NCBI GenBank assembly: GCA_964034945.1 | Contig: OZ035962.1 | Location: forward strand, 99,575,784 to 99,639,783 | Direction of reading: 5' to 3' | Length of the DNA stretch: 64,000 nt | Source: Chrysopilus asiliformis | Lineage: Eukaryota; Arthropoda; Insecta; Diptera; Rhagionidae | Shown here: piece after piece, positions 1 through 12,401 of the stretch | Numbering within the stretch: the stretch's first letter is position 1 | Layout: each line of letters starts with the position of its first letter | Made by a program: the position numbers and the translations under genes | The notes under the pieces: generated by a model | Told to the model about the DNA's origin: nothing | What the model saw: only the letters and a program-made list of their open reading frames with translations | Database searches by the model: none

Positions 1-1835
1 AGGAAAGAAAATTTGCTGTGAAATTGAAGTTGAGGTAACCGAATCTTGCTTGGGAGTTATTTTTTTGAATTTTTCCAGAAAGAAAATGCTTTAAACTCTC
101 ATCAAAATTTTCTCACTTGTGTGAAAACAATGTTTACTTGCTTTTTATAGGCGAATGTCCAGATAAATATATTTATTAAAAGCATATTATTTAATCCCAT
201 TTTCTTATGTTCATTTTCCAACAAGCGTATAATAAAATATCCACAGCAGTTAATATAAATAAGATGTGTTTTTAAAAAAGAAAATTCTTTCTTTTGATAT
301 AAATATGTCAGAAAAAGATAAAAATTTCAAACGATAAAAAAAAACAAATAAAAATTGAATCTCTAAACAATAAAGGTTTTAACACAAAAAAAATATTATA
401 ATCACACCATATTGCACTTAAGCACAATTTAATATACGTATTTTATTATTATTATTATTATTATATGTACACACATTTATAAAAGTACTTAAATATACAA
501 GAAAAAAAATTTTATTATAAACAAATTGCACAAAAGTTAACAAAAACAAAAATAATAAAAAAAAATGTCATTATTTTGATTTTATTCATATCAGATTTTA
601 ATTGGAAAAGCAATTTCATGTCAATTTATAGATTTTATTTTTATTTGTACCACAAATGTCAACATTTTTTATCCATTCTAACAATAAAATGTTTTGTAAG
701 TACATATTTATATTTAAACAAATAACAAAATTATTAGAATTAATAATTCTTTTCTAAATTAATCTCCTGTTTAGCTAATTATTATCACTCATCTAGTAAA
801 ACTTTTGAGCCTTTTCTAAATTTTCCTTTCCTTTTCTTAAGCATTCTTAAGCATTAGAAATATTTTCTCTATAACACTATAATTTTAATGCACAATTATT
901 ATTATATAATGCACTGCACAGCAATATGTGATATATAAAATAATAACTAATATAAATTATATGTAAATTTAAAAGGAATTATAAAAAAATAATAATATAT
1001 TTAAAAAGATAATAAAAGAAATTATTAAGCCTTTTCATCAGTTAAAATATTTTTGTTAAAGTAATTGAAACAAGAAACGATTAAGCAGGAATAAAAAAAA
1101 AATTGTTAACAAAAGTATTTTAATAATTGAATAAAAATGTAATGCATAATGGTTATTATATATACACGAAACAATTTATTTATATTTTAGATATAGTAGT
1201 CACATGTACCTTATGAGCATAAGGCTAGTGTTATATTGAAAAGGAATTTTTCAGAATTTTCCAATTTATTTTGTCTCACAATTGGTTATTAATATATCTT
1301 TTAATTCTCAGAAAATTTTTATTCAATATCAAGATAAAAGCTTTCCTTTTGAAACTAGAAACCTTGTATATGATTTTATAAAATTTCAGAAAACAAATTT
1401 AAAATTTTTAAATTTTCACTAGCTTATGCTCTTTTTGAATATCCTGCACATTAAGTGTTGTGATGCACCTAAGCACCAATTGCACGATTTATGAATGAAA
1501 GAAAAAGTAATAAATAATAATTAACAATTCTTACTAAAAACATTATTATATTAAAGAAAATACTAATCAACTTTGATTTCTCATTAAAAAAAAACACATT
1601 CAAATTTTAATAAAGTCCAACAATAAAATTAAAATTTTTAATGTGTGGCTAGTTTCAATAATGCAACAAAAAAAAAATCGGAAATTTGAATTTTCAATTT
1701 TTATTGAAGGTAAGGTTTTTAAACATAACTAATTGTTATTTAAATTTTTTTCGATTAATACAATTATGACAATTATTAAATGGAGATAAAGGGAGGACCC
1801 ACATTGAACAAACACATTTCACGCATTTCCATTTT
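1..1835. other. AT-rich DNA, no feature
   Basis: A short (ATT)n run lies at about 442-463. No coding block, inverted repeat or RNA gene was seen. Confidence 0.4.
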
Positions 1836-1840
1836 ACTAT

Positions 1841-2343
1841 AAGGGTATTCACAGTCCTCTTTTAAATTGCGAGTAATTTTACCGCTCGGTAATTCAGTCA
1901 AATTTAACAGATTTTTACCGAGACGGTAATTTGGTTCATGTAAAAATGAATTACCGGATTCGGTAATTGTAGACATGCCTTGAGTCGTGTTTTCCGGCCC
2001 GGTTATTCGGTATCAAGAATCAACCGCGGGTGGCGCTAGTAATGTTTTTAGTTGTCAAATTTTCTCGCTGGCTGTTTGCTAATCTCATCGGACTGATGCA
2101 ATTTTGTTCAATCTTGATAGCCGTTGCCACAATAGAAATTCAAAAGAATACATCAAACATGGATTTAAAGGTATGTGACATATTTTACAATCAAATTCGC
2201 AGTTCATGGCTTGGTCACGTATCAAATAAAAGCGCTGTTCTCAAATCTGTGCTGTGGGATGTTCACAGCAGAATATTTTCAGTCTTTTAATATTACCGAA
2301 AATACCGAATACCCAAAATTAAAAGAGGACTGTGAATACCCTT
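1841..2343. mobile_element. MITE with 28-base inverted ends (503 bp)
   Basis: AAGGGTATTCACAGTCCTCT at the left end is mirrored by the inverse at the right end (about 2316-2343), with only one or two differences over 28 bases. TAT lies on both sides (1838-1840 and 2344-2346). There is no coding content beyond short chance frames. Superfamily uncertain. Confidence 0.75.
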
Positions 2344-2349
2344 TATCTT

Positions 2350-4430
2350 TCTTTTTACGAAAACCAAGTGATATATCCATCTTTTTCATATAAGTTAACA
2401 AATACACTTTTCGTTATCCACTCATGTTTATAGCTTGATTTATACATTGACGGATTATTGAATTTTGAAATGAATAGCAGAAAAACAAGTACCAGACAAA
2501 AATCTATCATTTTGCAACGATTTTTGTTGTCAATTTCGAATCATTTGTAATTTTATTGAACTTTTAGTATTTTAAATCATAGTTTATTTCGTATGCAAAG
2601 CAGCCAAAGAATTGTTTAAAAAAAAACATCTTTAAGAATTTTTAATACGCAGCAAATAATTTTAAAATAAAAATGCTTTTATTGCCAAAGCCCATTATTG
2701 TAATAATTTAACATTGAACAATATATTAACGTGCATTATAAATGCAATTAATAGCAATACTATTGCATATAATAAATATATCAATGCAAAAAGAGATTAA
2801 AAAGCCTATTAAAGTCGTGAACGAAAAAAGCGTTTTCACTACGCTTAATATTTGGAACGATTTTCAATGAAAACTAGTTTCCATCCACACCATCTGCTTT
2901 TCATATATTGTATAGAAAACCACATATACATACATGTGTGTATTTTTGAAAGAATATATCGAGTTTATTGCAAACCCATAAAATGTTTTTTTACTCAAAA
3001 TGGACAAAAACATGAAACGTGTAAAAGTAATTTAAAAAAAAGTATCTGTATTTAAATAGCTAAATAATGCTGTAAATAATAGTCGTCCAATAAAAAAAAA
3101 ACTCAATAATCAATACCAACACTTTGACATAGTTGTAAAAATTTTATGTTTACATGTTTTCATGATTGTAAATATTTCTTCGTGACAAATGTTTTTTGTG
3201 TCTCTTATCCAACTATTAAGCGTACTGAACTATACAATAAAAGTTTGAAGAAGAAAAAATATTCTTTTATTGCACAATAATAATTCCTTTTGACACCCAA
3301 TGAAAATTCAAATTAAGACTTTTAAAACTGTATCAAAAAAAAAACCATCGAAGGGAAAACCAAATTGAAAATTTCTTTCGGTCAATTTTTTCAGAAAAAG
3401 GGGAGAGTGAAAAGCGCTAAACTGTAATGACCACAAAAATCAGATCTTTTAAAAAAATGTAGTTCAAAAGATGAAACTGACAACTATTCTTTTTTTCATA
3501 CCCATTACATAAGGCGGAAACACTCATATAAAAAGAAATTCTATTAAAAAAAAGGTCTTTTCAAATTCTCACAATAATTCATAATTTCCCGACTTACTTT
3601 TTCTTCTCAAAGATTAATTCTATAGTTATCTTAAATTCCGTAAATCACACGTTATACTTGAAAACATGAAAATTACAAAAGATCTACACCTTTTTGAAGT
3701 TTTTTCTTATAAATGAAGAGATGAAAACCAACCAAAAAATATATATTATATACACAAATATATTTAAAATTATAAACTACTAATATACTAAAAAAAAAAT
3801 ACTTAACAAAAACTTATATATTAAAAAATTAGTATGAAAATGGGGAAATGAAAACCGTTATGAACAATGAGAAAATGAAAAGGAAAAACCAAACTCATTT
3901 GTGTGATTATTATAGAAAGATATTTAAAAAAAAAATGAAATAAAAAAATGAGTTCAAGAATGATATTATTATTATAATTATAATTATTAAAATTATTGAA
4001 AACAAAATGTACATGTGTTATATTATATATATGTATATTCAAAATGAAAAAGAGAATTATTAATAAAAAATAAATTAAAAAATCACAAAAAAAATGAAAC
4101 AAAAAGCTATATTATTATATACATAAAAATTATTAAATATTATACATATATGTAAAATAAATGCCTCAGTCAGTATACAAATATTGTTTGATTTCAAATT
4201 GATTTTTATACTCTATATGAGAATCATACGAAATGTTTTAGAATATAATTTGCACACATCAAAATGCAATCGGACTACCTTTTTTTCTTCTTGGGGATTT
4301 TCTCGAAAACTGTGCATTGGAACAAAAATTTTTTTGAAGAGAAATGTGTTAAGAGTATGATTTTACATAACGTTCCATATACCAAAATGCAATCGGAACA
4401 CTCCTTCTTCCTTCTCCCATACGAATGTTT
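2350..4430. other. AT-rich DNA, no gene
   Basis: 3720-4170 is almost pure A/T with dinucleotide-like runs. AAAATGCAATCGGA occurs twice (about 4262 and 4384). Open frames here are low-complexity. Confidence 0.4.
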
Positions 4431-4432
4431 TT

Positions 4433-4668
4433 TTAACCTTTAATTGATGAGGTGGGTCGAGTGGCTTTTCTCTCGTTGCTATCTCTCATGTTTTCAGCAC
4501 AGTGACTCTGAAATCTTCAGTACCTTCATATAGTATGGTGTTGCATGCCGAGTTAAAAGCACGGATTTGGTATGTGATTAGAACGTAGTGCATTTGAATC
4601 ATGTGGGTCCATTGAACCCCACCTCATCATTTACGCATATGATTTTCACCTCATAAATTAAGGGTTAA
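4433..4668. mobile_element. Small MITE with inverted ends (about 236 bp)
   Basis: TTAACCTTTAATTGATGAGG on the left pairs with CCTCATAAATTAAGGGTTAA on the right, and inside these GATGAGGTGGG pairs with CCCACCTCATC. It lies about 35 bases left of the hAT element. No clear target duplication. Confidence 0.6.
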
Positions 4669-4795
4669 ATAAAAATTTTGTCTGTCTTCATATACCCGTA
4701 GAGCAGTGTTTCCCAACATTTTTCGTTCGCGTACCTCCTAGCGGGTTAGTATTTTTTCGTGTACCCCTTAACAATGTTATAGGTTGAAGTCTTAT

Positions 4796-5177
4796 GCTAC
4801 ATTTACACGAATGACAAATTTGTCATTTTTTTCTTGTCATTATGTTAATTCCCGTGTAAATGGCATAATTTTTGTAATTTTTTCTGTCAGAAAATGTCAA
4901 TCTCTCATAAAAGAATGAACTTGTCCATTCTTTTATGCCAGATTGTCATTCGTGCAAACGCAATATTAGTTATGACAAAAGTTGAATACTAAAGTTGTCA
5001 TAACTAATATTGCGTTTGCACGAATGACAATCTGGCATAAAAGAATGGACAAGTTCATTCTTTTATGAGAGATTGACATTTTCTGACAGAAAAAATTACA
5101 AAAATTATGCCATTTACACGGGAATTAACATAATGACAAGAAAAAAATGACAAATTTGTCATTCGTGTAAATGTAGC
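4796..5177. mobile_element. Palindromic foldback MITE, copy 1 (382 bp)
   Basis: The whole unit is a palindrome: two 183-base arms, read by eye as identical in inverted orientation, around a 16-base loop (4979-4994). Ends are GCTACATTTACACGAATGAC and the inverse. It lies inside the hAT element. A second copy of the same length is at 17951-18332. There is no coding capacity. The target duplication is unclear (possibly AT). Confidence 0.92.
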
Positions 5178-5611
5178 CATGGTTTTTACTTGACCAACTA
5201 CCATTAAAATCTATTGAAATTTCTCGTGTTTCGTTTAAACCAGAAGTTAGGTAGCCAGTGTGCGTTTCAGAGGATACATACCGGACCTCTGAGCAGGAAT
5301 TCCGGAATTTGAAAATCTACACAAAATGAATATAACATATTGTTATATTTATATGACCTGTGAGGTGAAAAATTTTAATAGAATTGTGAATTTTTTTCCC
5401 AAAATTAACAATATGATAGCTACAAGAAAGCAAAAATGAAAGAAATGCGCCGCAGTCGAAAATTTTTCTAATTCGAACCGTTAATACGCTGCCATTCTGT
5501 ATTTTTAGCTCGCATTTAACTTCTCGTAAATTCATAACAAAAAAAAGTAAGATTTCCTTACATCTGTTATTTTACTACAGAATGGGAGCGAGTTGCGTAG
5601 TCGTCAGTCAA

Positions 5612-6072
5612 GGTTTACATTTTTATCATGGTGAAGTTCACGAACGAGCAATGCCACACAGCTGGTCAAACAATTGATGTATTCAAGGAGAAGTTCGGTA
5701 ATCGTGTAATCTCGAGAAATGGTCCGGTCGAATGGCCACCTCGCTCATGCGATTTAACGCCGTTGGATTTCTTTTTATGGGGTTATGTTAAGTCGTTGGT
5801 TTATGCCAACAAGCCAACAACGTTAGAGGAGCTCAGGAACAATGTCGAACGCGAAATTGCCAACGTTCCGGACGATATGTGTGGAAGAGTGGTGGAAAAT
5901 TGGCTCCAAAGAATCAATCAGCAAACGTGCTCGCGGTAGCCATATGAACGACATCGAATTTCATACTTAAATGTAGCATGTCCACTACACCTGGAATAAA
6001 TTTCAGCCCGATATCTCAATTATTCTGTGTTTTATTTAAATACAAAATTGTTATGTCCTTATTGACAGACCC
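5612..6072 (+). pseudogene. Internally deleted DD41D (rosa-like) mariner remnant inside the hAT element
   Basis: An open frame at 5628-5939 (103 codons) covers only the C-terminal part of a Tc1/mariner transposase: CHTAGQTIDVF, VISRNGPVEW, PPRSCDLTPLDFFLWGY and VYANKPTTLEELRNN. In relatives the preceding catalytic D lies in QDGATCHTA, and the distance to the D of TPLDFF counts to 41, so this is the DD41D (rosa) group. Here the N-terminal half is lost; the start MVKFTNEQ is a deletion junction. The right terminus (ending at 6072, GTCCTTATTGACAGACCC) is retained; the left one is not. It cannot encode a working enzyme. Confidence 0.75.
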
Positions 6073-6316
6073 GATACATAGAATACGAACTTGATACGAT
6101 CTATGGTAAGTACAGAACCAAATATTTTCAAAATTACATTACGGACAGATAAGTTAATTGATAAAAATTAAAGATATTGATTGTTTACCACCACCAGCAA
6201 CTTTGTAAAAATTTGATTGCTGCCATTTTGTTTTTAAAGTCTCGTATACTCCCTGGATCAAGCTTGCGTACCCGTAGGGGTACATGTATCCTTGGTTGGG
6301 AAACACTGCCGTGGAG

Positions 6317-8455
6317 TATTCGGTTTTTATTATGTTTTCAATAAATTATGTTTAAATTATGATGAATGGAAAAAATATTCAGTCCATTTTCACCCCAAAA
6401 TTTACAAAATAACTATAAATAAATCCCATAGAAATAATCAATTGGTCTTTGACAATGCGTTTGATAATTGTTTTCTTTATTTTAAAAACATGATAAACAC
6501 TATATCCAATGTGCACTATATGGGATGCACATTGTGTTAATCTGTGATGCGTTTTTGAGGGACCAAAACAGGGTCCAACTTGCAGTAAATTAAATGAGCT
6601 TTCATGGAAGATTTTCGTGACCCTTTGTGCGTTTAAAACATAAAGGGTGATAACGTAAAATTTTGGTAAAAAAGTTGTATGAAACGACGAAAAAAGTAAG
6701 TCTTTTACGCCATCCATCACTCTTACGGCTATATAATTCCATTCTGTTGATTTCAATTCTTTGAAAACAGTTGCAGTGGGATTATTTATTTGTGAAAATT
6801 GCAGGTGAATATCTTTGAGTTAGAAAATTAAGAATTTGATAAAAAAAAGGTAAAAAAATTAGAGTTGGGAAATTAACAAAAAAAAAACTCAAACCGCTTA
6901 AAGATTTTTGGATTGCCGGCTAAGGGTGAGATAAGATAAAAAAATAATATCAAATTCGTGTTCTACGACCTAATTTACAGAATGATTTTCTGTGCACTAC
7001 AGGATTAAAGAAATTTCTTAAGCACGCTTTTTTCAAGTTTTATTTACATCATTAAGCAAATGCAATCTGAATTGGAAGTAATACAGAACAAATTTTCGTA
7101 ACCATATATTTACAATATTCGATTTTATAGACGAAAATTATATCACCAAAAAAAGCATAAAAATTACGTATAAAGAAGGGAGGAATTTTCGGAGCCAATA
7201 ATTTTTTATAAGGCCATTCTCTAACGCCTATTGTTCGATATAGTATGCAAACGGCTTGCGACAACGTGCTGAGAATATGCTTTAAGAAAAGACGACATGC
7301 GAAATTCTATCTACTTACCAAGAATTTAAATGTTGTATTTCCGCTCCAATAATAACGATGATCAATTTTGTGAAAAGAATTTTGTTGTTAAAATATTTAG
7401 GTAGTCAATCGAAATTCTTACATAATATCTAAATTTAATAAAATCTAACGACAATTAAAGTACCCATACTACAGTATAGTGTAATTTAAATAAAAATATA
7501 CAATTGCTTGATAAGAAATATTTTTGAGATATATTCATATTTCACAAATTAACACACATAGATCTAAGTTTTGTAAATCTATGTGAACGTGCAACAATTA
7601 TGAGAATCCTAATATCAGAAGAATATCTTGTCAAAGAAGATTATCATTTCTCTAATATCAAGTGAACGTTGAATCTTTTATTTTTATGCTTTGCTCTTAA
7701 TGAGCTTCCATCTATTTTCATTGTCTCAAGGTCTGAATATGGGACAAGGTCCACATAAAATTATACGTTATTTTCATCCTGATTCATCCCCATGCCTCGC
7801 AATATTGCCACTGTTGATGTCGTTTCTGTGCACAAGGATTCTCAAATAGGGATAAATGTACCTCTAAAATTCATCCGTATATCATGTCCCACGCATAGCC
7901 GTACATAGCGCTATAAACGTATTAATTTTATCTAAGTCAGTATTCGCATATACATATATATAAATATAAAATGCATGAAAGACAAATTTTCATTATTCTA
8001 TGTATGTAACCTGGCGTACGAGTATAATATCACGACGGAAAAGTGGTCCAGACTGTGGTGGAAGTATCACCGATAAAGTACCAAAGTGCTAAAGGGCAAT
8101 CCTAAATCTGTAGGGTAATGGAAGTGTACTTCCAAGAACGTGACCATATTTTAATCAAATGGAAATAGTATAATAACGGAGGTTTAATAAATTGGACGAA
8201 TATTGGAGTATATTAATTGTTGAGCCATGAGAAAATGCATTATTTTAATTTTTTAGACATTGCTTCTTGAATAACTGCAAGAATCTTTTCCTCTGGATAA
8301 AAAAAATATATTTCAACAGTTTTTATTCCGTTGATTGGAATTGGAAAATCTGGTGGGTTTTGAAATTCTGAATTTTGTTTATGGGGGCTTTCCCTGAAAT
8401 CGCACTCTTTTCAGTGACTAGTGTATGGCAAAAGTTTAGAATATTGAAATTTTTG
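6317..8455. other. No gene or complete element recognised
   Basis: Frames at 6379-6756 (-) and 7052-7264 (-) show no motif. AAAGGGTGATAACG near 6640 resembles a mariner end but has no partner. Confidence 0.35.
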
Positions 8456-8660
8456 TCACTTTTATTTTTTAACCGACTTCCAAAAAAGGAGGAGGTTATC
8501 AATTCGTTTTGGTCCAACTTTATTTATTTATTTATTTATTTTATATCTGTATGTTCACGCAGTACTTGGGTGCCGTTGCATGGATTTTGTTGAAACGTTG
8601 GTGGATGACAGAGTTCACTCCCTAGTTGGTCCCATTTTAATTTCCCCTCTCTCCGACGTT

Positions 8661-9110
8661 TCCCGGCCTTCCCCTCCCCTGTCAACTCCCAATCGGATGG
8701 TCCGATCGATCTGAAAATTTGTATGCGTACATTTTGGGGGACGGCTAGTGTTTTCCCCTTATCTATTTTCCCCTACCCCTTTCGCTTCTTAACCCCTCCC
8801 CTGTCAACTCCCAATCGGATGGTCCGATCGATCTGAAAATTTGTATGCGTACATTTTGGGGGACGGCTAGTATTTTCCCCTTATCTATTTTCCCCTACCC
8901 CTTTCGCTTCTTAACCCCTCCCCTGTCAACTCCCAATCGGATGGTCCGATCGGTCTGAAAATTTGTATGCGTACCTTTTTGGGGGACGGCTAGTGTTTTC
9001 CCCTTATCTATTTCCCCTACCCCTTTCGCTTCTTAACCCCTCCCCTGTCCCCTAATCGGATGGTCCGATCGGTCTGAAAATTTTTATGCGTATATTTTGG
9101 GGGGCAGCGA
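8661..9110 (+). repeat. Tandem array, four units of 122 bases
   Basis: The unit anchor GTCAACTCCCAATCGGATGG occurs at 8681, 8803 and 8925, with a shortened match at 9047; all spacings are 122. Each unit has a pyrimidine-rich half (CCCCTTATCTATTTTCCCC) and a half containing GGTCCGATCGATCTGAAAAT. The flank at about 8470 (AACCGACTTCCAAAAAAGGA) is a sequence common in insect interspersed repeats, so the array is probably internal to a larger element. Confidence 0.9.
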
Positions 9111-9340
9111 ATCCTTCAACCCTCAAATTTTCCAGATAAAAAACAAACACATATGGGGGTTTTTCGGGTCGCCTAATCCAATTCTAATGTTTAGAAGTCT
9201 GTAAGGTTAACGAAAGGTTTCTGTCGATCTAAAAAATGTTGGTGACGACCCCCAAAATTTTTGCTGTCGACCTCTAAAATTTAGTTTACAACTTACTGTT
9301 GCCATCCCTAAAAATTCGCTGTTTGGAACGATCAAAGTTT

Positions 9341-9815
9341 TGCTCTACCCATTTCCTAACATTAAATAGGTATATCCTATAATATAATACGAGGACTGTC
9401 GTCCTTCTGTCTGTCAGTCTGTCTGTCTGCACAATGGATCTCGAAAACAGGCCTAACGATTTTCATGAAACTTGGGTGTTAGGGATTTTCGGGGACAAAA
9501 ATACGATCTAGATAGGTATCCCCTCTGAGAAAATTCCCCTTCGACACCCCTCGCCTGGTATCTTCGAATTCGGTGGTCCGATCTTAATGAAGCTTTACAG
9601 TATTACTAAGAAGGCTAAGGGGTTTGATTTTCCACTACAAAACCTGACTTTTCCCTCCCCTCGATACCCCTCGCCTGGTTTCTTCGAATTGGCTAGTCCG
9701 ATCTTAATGAAACTTTCCAGTGTCACTAAGGGGGTTGAAGGCTATCGATTCGTAACGCCGTTTTCGCACGCGGGCTGCGGCTTTACTTGCTCTACCCATT
9801 TCCTAACATTAAATA
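9341..9815 (+). mobile_element. GTCT-bearing Helentron-like repeat flanked by 28-base direct repeats
   Basis: It starts near 9371 (CCTATAATATAATACGAGGA), continues with a (GTCT)n tract at 9410-9430, then two units of 120 bases anchored by ACCCCTCGCCTGGT (9546 and 9666). The same arrangement occurs inverted at 52520-53397. The segment is bracketed by exact 28-base direct repeats at 9341-9368 and 9788-9815 (TGCTCTACCCATTTCCTAAC...). The frame at 9587-9826 is a by-product of the repeats. Confidence 0.7.
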
Positions 9816-9872
9816 TATCTATATAATGTATATACCAAAAATCACTAAAAATTATAAAATAAAAAACTTTTT

Positions 9873-10345
9873 AAAAAAAAGTAAAAAAAACCGACTTAAA
9901 AATGCACTAAAAAGGAAAAAATAATTTTTTTGGAAGTTGGTGCCAAAATAGAAACAAACAATTTGCTCTCTTTTATTGTACAATCTAAAAGTATTAAAAT
10001 ACATATTGAATGGGTTTTATATTCCCCAAATTTTGAATATCGATTCTTGTCACTATAAAAAAATTATTTTTATCACATCGATTGCAATGCATTAAACGAA
10101 ACGCGGGATGTAAAAATTATAGTCATTGTGATATTTTAACCGCGAGTCTATTGTACATAAAAGTACTCGACAACTGTAAAAAGCTTTTGATTGTGTTAAC
10201 AATTCTTGTTACAATAAAATTATTTGTAACACTCAAGAAATATGAATAGAAGTCCTCTTTAAGTTTCTATTTTGGCACCAACTTCCAAAAAAATTATTTT
10301 TTCCTTTTTAGTGCATTTTTAAGTCGGTTTTTTTTACTTTTTTTT
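9873..10345. repeat. Perfect 83-base inverted repeat around a 307-base centre
   Basis: 9873-9955 and 10263-10345 are exact reverse complements by eye (blocks AAAACCGACTTAAAAATGCA and TTGGAAGTTGGTGCCAAAAT). The right arm abuts ATAACTAGAACTGTCGCCGC, which read on the - strand ends in CTAG after a GC-rich block, like a Helitron 3' terminus. Identical arms suggest a recent origin or gene conversion. No coding content. Confidence 0.8.
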
Positions 10346-10353
10346 ATAACTAG

Positions 10354-11410
10354 AACTGTCGCCGCCGGCGTTGCTATGAATTTGTAGTCGATCCGATACG
10401 GCCCAAATACGCGATTTGATTTGATTTGGAAGCATGTGACTTTATTTTAAGTTGTTAACGCGGATTGAGAGGGAATACATTGGTAGCTTGAATTTATTTT
10501 GTGTATTCATTTTAAGATGTATTTTTTTTAGAAAAAATAAACAATACGAGTTCTATTTTGTTGTGTTTCGATCTGCCACTTGGATATCCGACAAGAGCTC
10601 CAAATCTAAAATCGTTTTCAAGTTATGACTTTTCTACAAAATTTCAATTTTTCTCAGAAACTATCGGTTTTTGGTAGTACTATTTCCATGAGATAAATCA
10701 ATAGAAGTGGTATAGTTTCTTTAATAAATTTCCTTTTTCCCGTAAGTCTTGACATCCAGACATTATTATTATTAGTAAGCGAAAAATTGACTGGCTCACA
10801 CGCAGAGAACAAATAGTAAATCTAACAATTTTATAATGGGGAAAATACAACTCAACGAGTTGATTTCAATTACAAAAATAGCCTATTTAAACACAAAATA
10901 GTAAAATTTACGACAGTCCTCTGAAGCGCCAGTAGTGGACAGTCAAAAAATTTTGGTTCTGAAGTAATTGACAGTCGGTGTACCAGTAATTGACGTAAAT
11001 GGAAAAATAGTGTTACAAGAATATAATAATAGTTTTTCTAGAGTTTGAAGCTTTTATTATCCAAGTAGCATTTAAGTACCCGTGACTTCTTTTTTCACAT
11101 ATTTCGTCAACATTCAAATCGCTGATGAATGATGAATTTTTTGTCATAGATTCTAAGATCGCACTTCAAGGGTTCTAAATCACGCTTAAATTTTTGAGGA
11201 ATTTATGAAATTTTCATAGATATTACGAAATTTTTTTCTGGGTGTGGCAACAGTGTCGACCCTTTTCCCATTAGACACTTCTTCGATTGACGCAACAATC
11301 GTCAAATGCCGCTTTATCGCTGCAGAATTTTCATGAAGCGAACATTGACCCAATGTCGACCTGTCGACCACCGATTTCCTCATTAAAGCTATTACAGTAT
11401 CTTGAGGGAG
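10354..11410. other. No gene recognised; one MITE fragment
   Basis: About 10802-10912 matches the ends of the element at 46319-46886 (GCAGAGAACAAATAGTAAAT and TTTCAATTACAAAAATAG) but has only one complete end. The rest shows no coding or structural signal. Confidence 0.5.
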
Positions 11411-11413
11411 ATA

Positions 11414-11654
11414 CAGATATCCCTCGAGATACGCGGTACTTGAGTTACGCGAAAAAAAATTGCGGCAGTGCTCGAGTTACGCAGTACGGTTTTGGATCAA
11501 TTTTTATTTAAAAAGAAAATATTGTAATTATAGATGAATGTTTTTGTATATAAAAGATAATAGGTATGTATTGTTTTGCACTAATCCTGAGTCTCCACTT
11601 ACACGGTTTCGAGTTACGCGGAACCAATTAACCGCGTAACTCGAGGGATACCTG
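11414..11654. mobile_element. pogo/Tigger-like MITE (241 bp)
   Basis: Ends CAGATATCCCTCGAG and CTCGAGGGATACCTG, with TA on both sides (11412-11413 and 11655-11656). The inverted ends extend through CTTGAGTTACGCG. CAG...CTG ends with a TCCCTCGA-type motif and TA duplication are typical of pogo/Tigger-derived MITEs. No transposase. Confidence 0.8.
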
Positions 11655-11797
11655 TACATAATTATTTAGTATGTCGTTCTCTTTACCTTCTTACAATTCT
11701 TGTACACGGATATGAGCCATATGTCTATATTTCTAGGTCCAATTGCATAAATTGCGAAATTTTTAGGATTTTTAGACTTTTGGACTATTTAAGAAAG

Positions 11798-12340
11798 AAA
11801 CATAACAAAAGTTATAATTGCCAATCTGGCAATCATTGGAGACCCGTATTGTGATATTCGTATCAAAATTCGAACAGTTGTACCAAAATTCCACTTTGAA
11901 GTCAAACTTTTCAATAAGATTTTTTAAAATTTTGATGTATGGTAGTTTTATATAGAATCATATTCTAAATAACTTTTGTTGTTGCACTTTTTTGATAAGA
12001 TGTACCGTTTTTGAGATATTCGCAAAAATCGTTTTCGATCGTATGGGGGGTACCCCCCCTAATGGTCAATTTTTACCCATGAACAAACTTAGCCTCGCAT
12101 TTTACGAAAAACGGATTTGCGCAAAATTTCAAGTCTGTACCTCAATCCGTGCGCTCGCGCCACAGAGAGACAGACAGACGGACAGACAGACGGACGGACG
12201 GACGGACATGCTAAATTCAACTTTTTTCATCATTCTAAACACACTGGTGTAATTCATTTTTGTGTGCGATAACGGGATCTTGGCGTTACAAACGGTAAGG
12301 CAAAGTTAGTATACCCTTTGGTTTCACCATACGGGTATAA
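11798..12340 (-). mobile_element. (GTCY)n mini-me/DINE-like repeat, copy 1 (inverted relative to the others)
   Basis: Read on the - strand it begins TTATACCCGTATGGTGAAAC and ends TTTTGTTATGTTT, and contains a tetranucleotide tract (GACA/GACG on +, 12162-12210). Six copies share the order: terminal block with ATACCC...GGGTAT, AATGAATTACACCAGTG, (GTCY)n, GGATTGAGCTAGAGACTTGA, AAAATGCGAGGCTAAGTTCG, GGTACCCCCC, and the GCCAGATTGGCAATTATAGC end. Mini-me/DINE-1 elements with GTCY tracts are known from Diptera; membership is inferred from architecture. Confidence 0.8.
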
Positions 12341-12401
12341 AAACCGCAATTTTTATGGTGATTTTCACCAACGAAACTTAGCAGCTTAAGCCTATCTTAA
12401 A

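Larger units (their letters stand above)
4704..6308. mobile_element. Non-autonomous hAT element with nested insertions
   Basis: Ends are CAGTGTTTCCCAAC (4704-4717) and its exact inverse (6295-6308), a common hAT terminus. Flanking 8-base direct repeats are CCGTAGAG (4696-4703) and CCGTGGAG (6309-6316), 7 of 8 identical, which is the hAT target duplication size. No hAT transposase is visible. The 1,605 bases include a palindromic element (4796-5177) and a DD41D mariner remnant (about 5612-6072). Confidence 0.85.

Noticed and set aside
3821..4102. 93-codon - strand frame
   Set aside because: It consists of I, N, Y and F runs from nearly pure A/T sequence.
6640..6720. Mariner-like end AAAGGGTGATAACG
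   Set aside because: No inverted partner nearby and no transposase fragment; chance match to the 30310 terminus.
11992..12252. 86-codon frame ending in a TDRQTD-type repeat, and similar frames at 18750, 51823, 54178 and 55726
   Set aside because: All lie in copies of the (GTCY)n repeat; the repeated peptide is the translated microsatellite. Kept as a finding to test, not as genes.
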